From Bos javanicus (taxonomy: Eukaryota > Chordata > Mammalia > Artiodactyla > Bovidae), in assembly GCF_032452875.1 (NCBI RefSeq), contig NC_083869.1, positions 74,952,501-75,016,500 of the forward strand: a stretch of DNA of 64,000 bases. Reading direction: 5' to 3'. Of this stretch, positions 23,035 to 33,989 are shown piece by piece (positions within the stretch are counted from its first letter, which is position 1; the number at the start of each line of letters is the position of its first letter). The translations under genes were made by a program, and so were the position numbers. Under the pieces are notes generated by a model. That model searched no databases. It saw nothing but the letters and a program-made list of their open reading frames with translations, and was not told the origin of the DNA.

Positions 23035-23820
23035 TACATAGAGTTGTACCTGACCAAGTAATTCTGCTCCCACACATATATGCAAAAGAAATAAAAATAA
23101 GTACTCAAACTAATATCTATACACAATTATTCATAGTATCAATATTGTCTTTTCTTTTCTCTTTTTATTTAGTCCCTATGTTGTGTCCAGCTCCTTTGAG
23201 ACCATATGGACTTCAGCCCACCAGGCTCCTCTGTCTATGGGATTCATTTGGCAAGAAAACTGGTGTGGGTTGCCATTTCCTTCTTTGGAGCATTTTCCCA
23301 ACCCATGGATCAAACTGGTATCTGCTTCATTGGCAGGCAGAGTCTTACCACTGAGCCACCTAGGAAGTTCACTAGCATTATTATCAAGAGCCAAAATCTG
23401 GGAATTTCCCAAGTTTAGATTGAAAGAGAATAGGATAATTGTGGTATGTACATACAATAAAATATTATTCAGTTGTAAAAATGAAGTACTAATATAAGTT
23501 ACAGCATGGATAAATTCAAAAACATCATGCTAAGTAAAATATGCCAGATGCAGAATGTCATATAATGTATGGTTCCAGTTACACGGAAATACCTAGAATA
23601 GATAAATTCATAGATACAGATAGATAACTACTGGTTGCCCAGGGCTGGGGAGAGGGTGCAATTAAGAGCAACAGCTTAGTGTTTATGGAGTCTTCTTGTG
23701 ATGACAATGTTTTAGAACTAGAAGCTGGTGGCAATTGTACCACATTGTGAATGTACTTGATAGCACTGAATTGCATACCATAAAATACTTACTTATGTAG
23801 ATTTTACCTTAAAAATATGT
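23035..23820 (+). mobile_element. Old L1 3' end (L1M type)
   Basis: Blocks typical of older mammalian L1 3' ends, for example 'acagcatggataaattcaaa', 'aacatcatgctaagtaaaat', 'gcccagggctggggag' and 'gaatgtacttgatagcactg'. It is interrupted by a Bov-tA at 23,165-23,372. Confidence 0.7.
23165..23372 (-). mobile_element. Bov-tA SINE
   Basis: Reverse complement of a full Bov-tA: tRNA-like head at the right edge ('tgagccacctaggaagttc'), BovB tail at the left. Nested in the old L1. Confidence 0.87.
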
Positions 23821-24465
23821 AGATGAGTTAGGCAATAAATTGGAAAGTGAAACTTATCTCTTGCTGATCAAAACACATAGCTCGTCAAATCAGGGAACCT
23901 TAAAGGTAGTGTTGTGAATGTTATGCACTTGGTGACATCATCTTGCACATTATATTTTCTAACATAGATGACTAAAGATTGAAATCATGGCCCTACTCTG
24001 TTTATATTCATAAATAAAGTCATGGAACATCATCAAAATGGAGTTTATATTACCAGTCATTTATAAATGATTGCTGTGAAACTTTAAGATAACCTGTCTT
24101 CTGAGTTATATTAAGAACTTCTCCTGTAAGTTTATGTAAAATATATATTTTATAAGTAAAGGTTTTAAACATGGTTAATATTAAGATAAATTTTAGCTCA
24201 GCTCCATACAAATTCTTTATCATCCCATCAATTTTCATATAATTTAATAAATGGACTATAGGCACAGAGATAATAATAATCATGTAAAACTCAGAAAAAA
24301 AATTATTTTTATTCTATCCTTGTCTCTAAAAGCCCAATTAATGGTGTAAGGATGTAATTGAGGAAATTATGAGATTGATACAGAATTTCATTTAGTAGTA
24401 AATTTTTTCTTGTTTCTATGTGTAACAAATCCCATACATTTGTGAAGTTCCTATATCAATGTAAG
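23821..24465. other. Unassigned AT-rich sequence
   Basis: No repeat or gene recognised. The minus-strand ORF at 24,050-24,283 has no motif. Confidence 0.45.
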
Positions 24466-24476
24466 TATCTTCAAGT

Positions 24477-26403
24477 TCAGTTCAGTTCAGTCACTCACTC
24501 ATGTCCCACTCTGCGACCACAAGAACCACAGCACGCCAGGCCTCCCTGTCTATCACCAAATCCCAGAGTTCACCGAAACCCATGTCCACTGAGTCGGTGA
24601 TGCCATCCAACCATCTCATCCTCTGTCATCCCCTTCTCCTCCTGCCCTCAATTTTTCCCATTATCAGGGTATTTTCCAAGGAGTCAGCTCTTCGCATTAA
24701 GTGGTGAAAGTATTGGAGTTTCAGCTTCAGCACAGTCCTTCCAATGAATATTCAGGACTGATTTCCTTTACGATGGACTGATTGGATATCCTCACAGTCC
24801 AAGGGACTCTCAAGAGTCTTCTCCAACACCATAGTTCAAAAGCATCAATTCTTCTGCTCTCAGCTTTCTTTATAGTCCAACTCTCACATCCATACATGAC
24901 CACTAGAAAAACCATAGCCTTGACTAGACAGACCTTTGTTGACAAACTAATGTCTCTGCTTTTCAATATGCTGTCTAGGTTGGTCATAAATTTCCTTCCA
25001 AGGAGTAAGCGTCTTTTAATTTCATGGCTACAATCACCATCTGCAGTGATTTTGAAGCCCCAAAAATAAAGTCTGCCACTGTTTCCACTGTTTCCCCATC
25101 TATTTGCCATGAAGTGATGGGACCAGATGCCATGATCTTAGTTTTCTGAATGTTGAGCTTTAAGCCAACTTTTTCACTTTCCTCTTTCACCTTCATCAAG
25201 AGGCTCCTTAGTTCTTCTTCACTTTCTGTCATAAGGGTGGTGTCATCTGCATTTCTGAGGTTATTAATATTTCTCCCGGCAATCTTGATTCCAGCCTGTG
25301 CTTCCTCCAGCTCAGCATTTCTCATGATGTACTCTGTATATAAGTTAAAAAAGCAGGGTGACAATATACAGCCTTGACATACTCCTTTACCTATTTGGAA
25401 CCAGTCTGTTGTTCCATGTCCAGTTCTAACTGTTGCTTCCTGACCTGCATACAGGTTTCTCAAGAGGCAGATCAGGTGGTCTGGTATTCCCATCTCTTTC
25501 AGACTTTTCCACAGTTTATTGTGATCCACACAGTCAAAGGCTTTGGCATAGTCAATAAAGTAGAAATAGATGTTTTTCTGGAACTCTCTTGCTTTTTTGA
25601 TGAGCCAGTGGATGTTGGCAATTTGATCTCTGGTTCCTCTGCCTTTTCTAAATCCAGCTTGTATATCTGGAAATTCACGGTTCACATATTGCTGAAGCAT
25701 GGCTTGGAGAATTTTGAGCATTACTTTACTAGCATGTGAAATAAGTGCAATTGTGTAGTAGTTTGAACATTCTTTGGTGTTGCCTTTCTTTGGGATTGGA
25801 ATGAAAACTGATGTTTTCCAATCCTATGGCCACTGTTGAGTTTTCCAAATTTGCTGGCATATTGAATGCAGCACTTTCATAGTATCGTCTTTTAGGATTT
25901 GAAATAGCTCAACTGGAATTCCATCACCTCCACTGAATTTGTTCGTAGTGATGCTTTCTAAGGCCCACTTGACTTCACATTCCAGGATGTCTGGCTCTAG
26001 GTGAGTGATCACACCATCGTGATTATCTAGGTCGTGAAGATCTTTTTTGTACAGTTCTGTGTATTCTTGCCACCTTTTCTTAATATCTTCTGCTTCTGTT
26101 AGGTCCATACCATTTCTGTCCTTTATTGAGCCTGTCTTTGCATGAAATATTCCCTTGGTATCTCTAATTTTCTTGAAGAGATCTCTAGAGTTTCTCATTC
26201 TATTGTTTTCCTCTGTTTCTTTGCATTGATCACTGAGGAATGCTTGTTATCTCTCCTTGCTAATCTTTGGAATTCTGCATTCAAATGGGTATATCTTTCC
26301 TTTGCTCCTTTGCATTTCGCTTCCCTTCTTTTCACAGATATTTGTAATGCCTCCTCAGACAGCCATTTTGCTTTTTTGAATTTCTTTTTCTTGGGGAAAA
26401 TTA
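24477..26403 (-). mobile_element. BovB LINE with clear target-site duplication
   Basis: Minus-strand copy of about 1.93 kb with the complete 3' tail (complement of 'ctgaactgaact' at the left edge) and a 5' truncation in the linker before RT. It is bounded by an 11-bp duplication 'tatcttcaagt' at 24,466-24,476 and 26,404-26,414. Linker pieces lie at 26,195-26,530 and 25,824-26,198, RT at 24,984-25,721 and the C-terminus at 24,727-25,110. Motif C is damaged: the Tyr of YADD reads Asn. Confidence 0.93.
24984..25721 (-). pseudogene. BovB reverse transcriptase remnant, 245 codons
   Basis: It covers motif A (FIDYAKAFD), motif B (GKGVCQGC) and motif C altered to NADD, then shifts frame in the 'DFIFG' region, with the C-terminal part overlapping in another frame (24,727-25,110). 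The conserved Tyr of motif C is lost and the endonuclease is absent, so no activity is expected. Confidence 0.87.
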
Positions 26404-26711
26404 TATCTTCAAGTATATTTAGATAATTCAAATCAGGTAGTTTTTCTCCTATCCTATAGTTCTGATAGAAAGTTAGATGCAAACATTTTTTTGTCTTGGT
26501 AGTTCTCTGAAATTTCCAAAGGAATGCCAATACCTAATTTAATTTCCACGGTAGAACATTTGAGTCTAAGTTTTATAAACTTGAGAATTATCTAACATTA
26601 CTCAACTATTTCTTCTCATTTGTACCACAGCTCCTTTTTGCTTTATATTTTCTATCTGCCCACTTTTCTTGATGTTATACATTGTTTATTTTTATATCAT
26701 ATCAGGGAATT
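26404..26711. other. Unassigned sequence
   Basis: Begins with the right copy of the BovB target-site duplication. Nothing else recognised. Confidence 0.45.
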
Positions 26712-26800
26712 TGTGTTATTATCCCTTTTTCTTACTGAAAAGAAAACTGAATTCTAGAGAGTTAATTAAATGTATCTATGGTCATAAAGGAGGCTTTGCA
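26712..26800 (-). repeat. MIR-like fragment
   Basis: Resembles the reverse complement of the MIR 'cagatgaggaaactgaggc' block ('aaaagaaaactgaattctag'). Short and diverged. Confidence 0.4.
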
Positions 26801-27203
26801 GGAATAAAATTTCATGCCCTGTATTATATAATCTATCATTGACATATATTTTTGAATATAAAAAAAATTATCCTGCCATTGAGAAACTGTGCAGTTGAGG
26901 ATATAACATTGCTGATATCCATGTAATAGGTTATAGGTGATCCTCATCATCTACTAGCCTTGAATTACTTAACTAGTATGGTAGATACACATATCTTGCC
27001 TGCTTCATGCAAAGGTTTATAAAAGTGTTTGAAAGTTTACTATAGGCTGAATAATTAATTATATTGATTATTAATTTGATAAGGACCAGAAGGTCATGCA
27101 ATTTAACTTAGATAAGCAATAAATTTATATATTAAACACCCAGTGCAAGACAATACACTAGCATCAATCTTCAAAGCAATCTTAGGAGGTCAGTATTACA
27201 ATA
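26801..27203. other. Unassigned sequence
   Basis: No repeat or gene recognised up to the solo LTR target duplication at 27,204. Confidence 0.45.
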
Positions 27204-27208
27204 TTAAC

Positions 27209-27739
27209 TGAGAGAGTCAGTTCCTAGGCAGGTTGATAAGGAGTCTAGGGGTCCCCAAGGACAGAGGGGTCTGGAATTCTCAAGGAGGAGGAAAGGACAA
27301 ACTTTTTTTCTTTCTCCACATTCCTTAGGATTATATAACAATAATGTATCTTGCCTAAGGACAGTCTCTGGATTAAACCTTCTGTTATCTTAAAATGTAA
27401 ATTATGGGAGTAGACCTGGTCTTTACAAGGATGTATCCTGCCTGAGGACAGTGTTATCTTAAAATGTAAATTATGGGAGTAGGTCTGATGAGGTCTTTAC
27501 AACCTCCAGACATTCTTTGGATTATATAACTTCATTGTTAACACTAGCAAGCGGGTACTCTTTCTGCCCCCTTCTGATGCCTATGTCAGAAGCTTTCTCT
27601 ATCTCCCTTATACTTTAATAAAACTTTATTACACAAAAGCTCTGAGCGATCAAGCCTCGTCTCTGGCCCCGGATTGAATCCTTCTCCTCCAGGGGCCAAG
27701 AATCCCTGTGTCTTCGCGTGATTCAACAACAACCTTTCA
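27209..27739 (+). mobile_element. Solo LTR of an endogenous retrovirus
   Basis: A 531-bp LTR that starts TG and ends CA with imperfect inverted ends (tgagag / ctttca). It is flanked by a perfect 5-bp repeat 'ttaac' (27,204-27,208 and 27,740-27,744). AATAAA lies at 27,617-27,622, followed by an R/U5-like stretch. No internal retroviral sequence adjoins it, so it is a solo LTR formed by LTR-LTR recombination. The upper U3 contains a partial tandem duplication (27,344-27,428 against 27,431-27,510). A 5-bp target repeat is atypical for class II elements, and the sequence is unlike the LTR at 30.4 kb, so this is a different family. Confidence 0.8.
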
Positions 27740-27744
27740 TTAAC

Positions 27745-28305
27745 TTTTTAGAAACAACAACTATGAAGGGTTGTTAGATACCTTGTTCAAAGTGGAAAAG
27801 TAAATAGAGACACTGATACTAAGTCATGTTTTCTGTTCAAATTTTCCAAGCTCCTTCCACAGGCTCCTCTGAAGTCCAATCAAACATTCTTGGATTCATG
27901 TCAGTCATTCTGGGGCTGTGTGTGCTCAGTGAGTTACTAAACTTCTTAAAGGTTCAGTTTCCACAGCTCTTGGTCTAACCAGAATAAGGCTATTTTGCCA
28001 TAAATTATTTGTCAAAGAAGTAGTTTCACAGGAGAATGGGTGTAGGACGACCAGCATATAAATGCTGTGGGACCCCATAGCCCCTAGGTTTACTAAAAAG
28101 GAATTATTAAGGAGAGGTGTATTCCCCATGATTAAAACCTCAAATAGCCTTATTGCACTTGATTATGTTCTATGAATTATCATCTGTTCATCTAAATCAT
28201 TTTGAGATTTTTGATTAATTCAGTTTCAAGGAGTTAAAGTATAAAATTAGTTCAGTGAGTTAACTGAGTGTGATATCTGAATTAAGCTAGGGGATGTTTG
28301 TTATA
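27745..28305. other. Unassigned sequence left of the provirus
   Basis: The minus-strand ORF 27,926-28,129 has no motif I recognise. The expected 5' LTR, leader, gag, protease and reverse transcriptase of the provirus to the right are not here. Confidence 0.45.
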
Positions 28306-28676
28306 AATGCTTTTGCTATGTTTGCAGATGAGGAATTTAACCTTTATTCTGATTCTCAGTATATTGTCAGGTTGTTTCCATACACTGAAACAGCGGTTTT
28401 TGTCTGAAAATAAAACTACCATATTTCATTTGTTAACTAAATTACAGCAACAAATTTGGAAAAGAAATAAAATATTTTTCATTGGACACATTTGGGCTCA
28501 TTCCAGATTGCCCGGCCCTTAAAATGCCTTTAATGATTTGGCTAACTTGTTAACCAGAAATACAGTGGCTACTGTGATTGAGGAGGCCAGAGCCTCTCAC
28601 TCACTCACTTCATCATCAATATGCTACTGCTTTAAGGTATCAATTCCAAATTCCCAGAGAGACTGCTTGAGAAATT

Positions 28677-29447
28677 GTGCGTTCTTGCCTACACTGCCCC
28701 ACTGTTTATAATAGTCTACCTATGGGAGTTAATCCTCGTGGTCTCAAACCTAACGTACTCTGGCAAATGGATGTAACTCATGTCTCTTCATTTGGAAAAC
28801 TGTCCTTTGTTCATGTAACTGTAGACACCTTTTCTCATGTTATTATTGCAACTGCTCGTACAGGGGAAGCAATTAAAGATGTAATACAACATCTCTTTAC
28901 TTGCTTTTCATATTTGAGCCTGCTAAAATCTTTGAAAACTGACAATGCTCCTGCTTACACTTCTAAGTCTTTTCAGGAATTTTGTATAAAGTTTCAAATT
29001 AAACATAATACAGTCATCCCTTATAATCTCCAGGGACAAGCCATTGTGGAAAGAGCACATCAAACATTAAAAATCCAAATTCAAAAATTAAAAGAAGGGG
29101 AGTTTAAGTATAGTTCTCACCATCAAATCTTGCAACATGCTCTTTTCGTAATAAATATTCTAAATACTGATCTGGCTGGAACTACTGCAATGCTTCGTCA
29201 TTGGTGCCTGGAGCAATTAAATGCAAAACCGTTAGTCAAATGGAAGGACCTCCTCTCAGGACAATGGAAGGGTCCCGACCCCTTATTAACTAGCGGTGGA
29301 GGATGCGCTTGTATTTTTCCACAGGATGCAGATTCTCCAGTTTACATCCGGGACAGGCTGATTCGCCATGTTGCAGACCCCCAGACATCCAGGTCCCCAT
29401 TGCTTCGATCACAAAAGAGGAGCCCACCAGAAGGGGAGGCAAGATAA
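28677..29447 (+). pseudogene. Endogenous retrovirus integrase (pol 3' end), broken
   Basis: A 256-codon reading frame holds most of integrase. The listed Met is internal. The upstream HHCC zinc-finger region is in the same frame (two Cys at residues 4 and 7), but an in-frame TGA at 28,668-28,670 separates its His part from its Cys part. In the core the three catalytic residues are present (Asp32, Asp89, Glu125; D-D-35-E spacing). A Trp-rich C-terminal domain follows (WKDLLSGQWKGPDP), which resembles class II (betaretrovirus and HERV-K-like) integrases. It lacks the N-terminus by virtue of the stop, and it lies directly upstream of env remnants as in a provirus. Confidence 0.85.
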
Positions 29448-29470
29448 ACATCGAGATCCCAGCATGACCG

Positions 29471-30068
29471 ATGGGGCTGCTGCAGCGCGAACTCCAACCA
29501 GAAAATAATTCTACTTATTCTGTTTTGGCTAGTCTACCCTCTCCTTATGTTTTTCTCTTTACCAGTGATTCTGGAAAACTTAATGTACATGTGACTTTCA
29601 CTGGTGGACCCAATGCAGTGACTTGTGAACAATGCATGCTCTCATCTTGTTTAAACCCTCAATATAATGTTTGCTCCTTTGTAGTGTTACAACGTCCACC
29701 TTATCTTATGATGTAACCGCTTATTGATATAACTATAGTCTTGCTGTGTTACAACAACTACAAGATTTAATTGATCGCGACGATTTGTGGGCTTACTTAT
29801 TTTAGGAATATCAGCTTTGACAGCAGCAATTACTTCTGTTACTGCAGCAGCAATATCATTGACTCAACAGGTGCATACTGCCCAATTTGTTGATACTATG
29901 CCTAAAAACGTCTCTTTAATTCTAGCAACACAGGAAGCTATAGATAGAAAGTTGGAGATGAGAATAGATGCCTTGAAAGAGGCAGTAATGCATATTGGGA
30001 CTGAGTTACAGGCTTTAATAGTGAAAATGGCTCTGTCTTGCCACGCTGATTACCGGTGGATATGGTGA
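29471..30068 (+). pseudogene. Endogenous retrovirus env remnants
   Basis: Two short reading frames, 29,471-29,716 (surface-subunit-like, with a Cys-x-x-Cys pair) and 29,787-30,068 (start of the transmembrane subunit: a hydrophobic Ala/Ile-rich fusion-peptide-like stretch, then a helical heptad region). They are out of frame with each other and end in stops. Most of the surface subunit is deleted. A hydrophobic membrane-anchor-like segment follows at 30,250-30,345 in a third frame. Class II is inferred from the integrase next door. Confidence 0.7.
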
Positions 30069-30402
30069 CATCTTTAAAGGTAAACGAGACAGATTATAAA
30101 TGGGAAAAAAATTACAAATCACATTTCAGGTGTTTGGAACAGCTCTGACATTGGCCTGGACTTAGGGAAACTTCATAATCAAATACAGACCCTGGAACAC
30201 TCTCGACTGGATTTTACCGCCGCTGGAGCAGCTAATGACTTATTTCACACCTTCTCTAACTTTATTTCTGGAAAAAACATTCTGTCTAATATCTTTAGTT
30301 CTAATTTTGCTTCTCATAATCATTCTTCCTTGTATTGTCAGGATTCTTCGGCAGAACATTCAGAAGCTCGCGACTGAGCTGCATCTGGCTGTTTTAAGCA
30401 AT

Positions 30403-30416
30403 AAAAAAGGGGGAGA
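30403..30416 (+). promoter_or_regulatory. Retroviral polypurine tract
   Basis: A run of six A followed by five G and 'aga', ending one base before the LTR start (TG at 30,417). In retroviruses this is the primer for plus-strand DNA, and its position fixes the LTR boundary. Confidence 0.85.
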
Positions 30417-30453
30417 TGCTGGGAGCCGGCATATTGCATATTGAGAGCATATT

Positions 30454-30526
30454 GCATATTGAGTGCAGCACTTTCCACAGCATCATCTTTCAGGATCTGG
30501 AATAGCTCAACTGGAATTCTATCACT
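30454..30526 (-). repeat. BovB fragment inside the LTR U3
   Basis: The minus strand encodes RIPVELFQILKDDAV, the same linker/RT-start peptide found in the BovB copies at 12.3, 25.9 and 39.6 kb. It is about 70 bases long with no BovB tail and no visible target duplication, so it was not a normal insertion. Confidence 0.85.
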
Positions 30527-31341
30527 GCCGGTAGCCAGCGTGAGGAACTCCGCCCATGACAAAGGTCATGAGGAAGGAGGCTCGGCACACGCAAAGGCGG
30601 GATCGAGCCTCAGGAGTCCCCCATCTACCCCCAAAACCAGAGTCTGCCTACTTTCTGCTTTGTGCTTTCACCTACACCTCTGACTTTAGCGGGGGCAGTC
30701 CCCCACTACCTCTCTCTGAAAAAGAGTTAGCTTACAGTTCCAGTTAGTAATTCCTGGGTGTGACAGTGTTTAACCTACAAGCTCCTTTGGAAATCCTCTA
30801 GCCTGCCTGAATAGGTTTTTCTGGCCACATGTGATTGTTCAGAGCCTCCCAACTGTGAGAGGCAGGAGATGTTCTAAACTGTCTAAACACAGATTCTTTT
30901 GAGTAGTTAAAAGATTGATTAGAAATTGTATTGGTGAAGGGATTTTCACTTGTTGGGCCAATGTTTGCTGCTAAGTTTCCATATCCCTCACCTGCTGTGT
31001 CCCTGGCAGTGTATTGATTAATATAATTGGTATAAGTAGTAGCTTTAATGTTTGTAACCTGGGACCCTTGAGTTAATTCTTTTTCTTGTTATAGCCCACC
31101 ACACCTTTGCGCTGTAGGAATGCAACTTTATCTAATGCTTTTGGAGGGTGGCTCCTGACCAATCACCTTTAGAGAAAAATAAGTTTTCTGAAGAAAGGGT
31201 CTTAAAATGTTAACAGGCCTCTGGGCCAGAAGATGATGCAAATCACCTAAGCTTTTGCATATGATAAGTTTACAGGAAGAAAGCCTGGCTTACTGCATGA
31301 CTCTACCCCTTCCCTCATTATCCTCTATGCATAACTTAAGG

Positions 31342-31366
31342 TATAAAAACTACTTTGGAAAATAAA
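31342..31366 (+). promoter_or_regulatory. LTR TATA box and poly(A) signal
   Basis: 'tataaaaa' followed 12 bases later by 'aataaa', in the position expected at the U3/R border of the LTR. Function today is unknown. Confidence 0.6.
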
Positions 31367-31593
31367 GTGCGGGCCTTGTGCACCGAAACTTGGTCTCACC
31401 ATGTCGTTCTTTCTCTTACCTTCTGGCTGAATTATTCAGCCTCTTTTCTCCACTGAATTTCCTCACTGAGCTATCCTCATTCTATTACTTTTTATATCCT
31501 TAATTAACGTTTAATTAAGCAATTGTTTCCTGATCTTCGTCTACGCCGTCTCTCCTTCGAATACCCTGGATCCGCCGGGGCTGGACCCCGGCA

Positions 31594-31845
31594 ACCCAGG
31601 TTTGATTCCCGGGTCAGGAAGATCCTCTGGAGAAGGGATAGGCTACCCACTCCAGTATCCTTGGGCTTCCTTTGTGGCTCAGCTGGTAAAGCGTCTGCCT
31701 GCAATGCGGGAGACATGGGTTCAATCCCTGGGTTGGGAAGATTCCCCTGGAGAAGGGAAAGGCTACCCACTCCAGTATGCTGGCCCAGAGGATTCCATTT
31801 AAAGTCCATGGGGTCACAAAGAGTTGGACACGACTGAGCCACTTT
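31594..31845 (+). mobile_element. Bov-tA2 SINE, head truncated at the LTR junction
   Basis: The first tRNA-like unit begins in its middle ('acccaggtttgattcccggg'), directly after the LTR end. A second unit starts at about 31,669 ('gggcttcctttgtggctcag'), then body and tail ('gagttggacacgactgagcc'). The missing head suggests that the provirus integrated into this SINE. Confidence 0.87.
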
Positions 31846-31869
31846 CACTTAACTTTCATAGAATATAAA

Positions 31870-31965
31870 TGATAAAAATAACTACCCTTAACATTTGTTA
31901 TGTAGATTAAATGAGATAACATTAGTCAATGCCTAGCATAATGCCTGGAATATGATAAACTTTTG
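31870..31965 (+). repeat. MIR 3'-end fragment
   Basis: 'gtagattaaatgagataaca', 'tgcctagcataatgcctgga' and a final 'gataaacttttgatt' follow the MIR 3' consensus order. Confidence 0.55.
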
Positions 31966-32679
31966 ATTTATTTATTTTTCTGTCAATCCCTTTTCCCAGT
32001 AGCCTGATTAAGTCATTTTCCTTCTGAACTAGCATTTTTCTTAGAGGTGCACAGATGAAGAACTACAACAGTTTTCTGTAGCTGAAAAACACAAAGAGAG
32101 TAGCAATGAATGATCTGAATAGGAGGCCCAGCTGTGACACTGAGTTTATAGTCCAGTTTAAGTCAATATACAACCCTTTATGGGGTTCAAAAATACCTTC
32201 TTTTCACAGGAATTATTTGATATGTGAAATATTATTGTGGCATAAAACTTTGCAAGCTTTACCAAATAGAAAAGGGGAAGCTTATACTTTTTATGATTCC
32301 TAAAGCCCTCTGTCTACATTGCCTTCATGAAAATACTTTTGGTTGTGTGATATTATAGTAAAAATGTCCTTAAAAATCAGCATGTTTGATTTCTTTCATT
32401 TTTCAAACAAGGAAAATAGTAAAAATCCATTTGCTTAAAGTAATATAATACATTTGCTTCAGAGGTTCTGACCATTCCAGACCTCACATCTCCTGATTTG
32501 CAATATAGCATTCCTTTCTCTGCATCATGCCAGAGCCCTCCTTTCAGAGTGAAGGACATGTTCCAAATATTTGCAATCCAGAAATTAAGTCTATATTGTT
32601 GAAAGATTTAAGGCATAAGCATGTTTGTTTTACTTTTCTTTCTTTATAACTATTGTTAAATATTTCATAGGTACAAAGA
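31966..32679. other. Unassigned sequence
   Basis: No repeat or gene recognised. ORFs of 60-65 codons lack motifs. Confidence 0.45.
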
Positions 32680-33460
32680 AGTGTATACAGCCTGAAAGTA
32701 AAATTAAAAATACAACAAAACAAATCCAAGTCAACACTATCCAGGTTAAGAAATAGTATGTTACCAACCTGTTTAAGACTCAGACCTCCTCAAGTCTTTA
32801 TTCTAACACCCACTGCATGTGTAACCAGTATCCTGAATTTTATACAATTTCTTGTTTTTAAGAATGAATTTTTTATTACATATTCATAAATGATATGTTA
32901 TTTAGCTTTTTTTAATGTGTGTAAATGAAATAACACTATATATCTTATTTTAGACTATATTTTCTACTCAAAGTTATATTTTTAAAAATTATTCACATTG
33001 GTACTATTCAGTAAAGCCATTCTTTTCCACTGCAATATTGTGTTCAATTGTATGAAAATAACCATATTTATTTAGCTTTCTAAAGTGTGGTGTATTAAAC
33101 ATTGTTGCTGTAAATAGGCCTTTCTGTATCTCCTGATTCACATGTGCAATAGTTTTTCTAGCATATGTATTTGAGAATAAAGTAGCTGTGACATAGATTT
33201 TTCACTTATTCAAAATGGTACTATCAGTTTACACTGCCACCATGTCCATTGCTCCTTTTCCTTGAAAGCCTATAATAATTCTGTTTTAAGTTTGTGTCCA
33301 TCTTTGAAGTGTAGATGATGTCACATCGTAGCTTTGCTATGCATTATTGAAAAGAAATGAGTGTGTTCTCACTTGTTGATAGGTCATTTACATTTCCTCT
33401 TGTTCAATGTCATCTTTGTCTATTTTTCTTGCTGTGCTATTTGTCTTTTTTTAATTGATT
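32680..33460 (-). mobile_element. Old L1 3' region, antisense
   Basis: Order of blocks as in the reverse complement of an old L1: 'cactgcaatattgtgttcaa', 'taaacattgttgctgtaaat', 'gtttacactgccaccatgtc', 'tgataggtcatttacatttc' and 'tatttgtctttttttaattg'. Highly diverged. Confidence 0.5.
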
Positions 33461-33471
33461 TAACATATATT

Positions 33472-33503
<32 letters not shown>

Positions 33504-33504
33504 C
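33472..33504. repeat. (TG)n(GA)n microsatellite
   Basis: About ten TG units followed by AG repeats. Confidence 0.9.
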
Positions 33505-33649
33505 AAGCTCTTATTCCAGAGTAATAAGTGATGTTTCAAATAGTTATATACTATAGATCAAGTTCATATTGTTGGAAAGTTTAAGGTACAATTTATAGCA
33601 TTGTAAATGGAGGTCAGTGATACCATTTTCATATATGTTATATAATATT

Positions 33650-33975
33650 TGACATCCATACTGTGTAACACAGACACACCAAAATTCCCCACGTGCTTTG
33701 AAATTAAGTATGGCCATGTGACTTGCTTTGAGCAAAGACTAACATGAAGAAACAATTTGTATTATATCATAGAGAAAGTTCACAAAGAGCCAGTGCATTT
33801 ACCATCCTCTCTTCCTCTGCTGATAGGATAATGGTTGAATATGTCAAGGTGAAATTCCTTTAGTCTAAATCTCTGAGTAACTGCACTGAGTAAATTCCCT
33901 AGCCAATCCAAACTAATTATTTCATGTGAGTAAGATAAAATAAACTTTTCCTGTGTTAAGTCTATAATATTTTGG
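33650..33975. repeat. Ancient interspersed repeat, family unassigned
   Basis: Resembles a common mammalian medium-reiterated repeat, with blocks such as 'tatggccatgtgacttgctt', 'accatcctctcttcctctgc' and the end 'aaataaacttttcctgtgtt'. I cannot name the family without a library search. Confidence 0.4.
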
Positions 33976-33989
33976 AGTTGATTAACACA

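Larger units (their letters stand above)
28306..30416 (+). mobile_element. Internal part of a broken class II endogenous retrovirus
   Basis: An old genomic copy of a betaretrovirus-like provirus. In order: the end of the pol RNase H domain (about 28,330-28,405, then about 28,440-28,560), an integrase zinc-finger region (about 28,600-28,700), integrase core and C-terminus (to 29,447), env remnants (29,450-30,350) and a polypurine tract at 30,403-30,416. The whole 5' half is absent. Several frame breaks and stops show that it cannot be expressed as a virus. Confidence 0.85.
30417..31593 (+). mobile_element. 3' LTR of the broken provirus
   Basis: About 1.18 kb, starting TG right after the polypurine tract and ending CA, with imperfect inverted ends (tgctggg / ccccggca). 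A TATA-like 'tataaaaa' is at 31,342-31,349 and AATAAA at 31,361-31,366, so the transcription start and poly(A) site should fall shortly after. The U3 begins with a duplicated 'catattgcatattga' motif and then holds a piece of antisense BovB (30,454-30,526). To the right it abuts the interior of a Bov-tA SINE. Confidence 0.82.

Noticed and set aside
24466..26414. A functional reverse transcriptase gene
   Set aside because: The frames shift and the motif C Tyr is lost. The endonuclease is missing, and the same kind of copy recurs about ten times, as expected for dead LINE insertions.
28306..31593. An intact or recently active provirus
   Set aside because: The 5' half is missing, there are in-frame stops in pol and env, and only one LTR is present.
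27209..31593. Two LTRs (27.2 kb and 30.4 kb) as the ends of one provirus
   Set aside because: They share no sequence, differ in length (531 against about 1,177 bases) and terminal bases, and the first has its own 5-bp target duplication.
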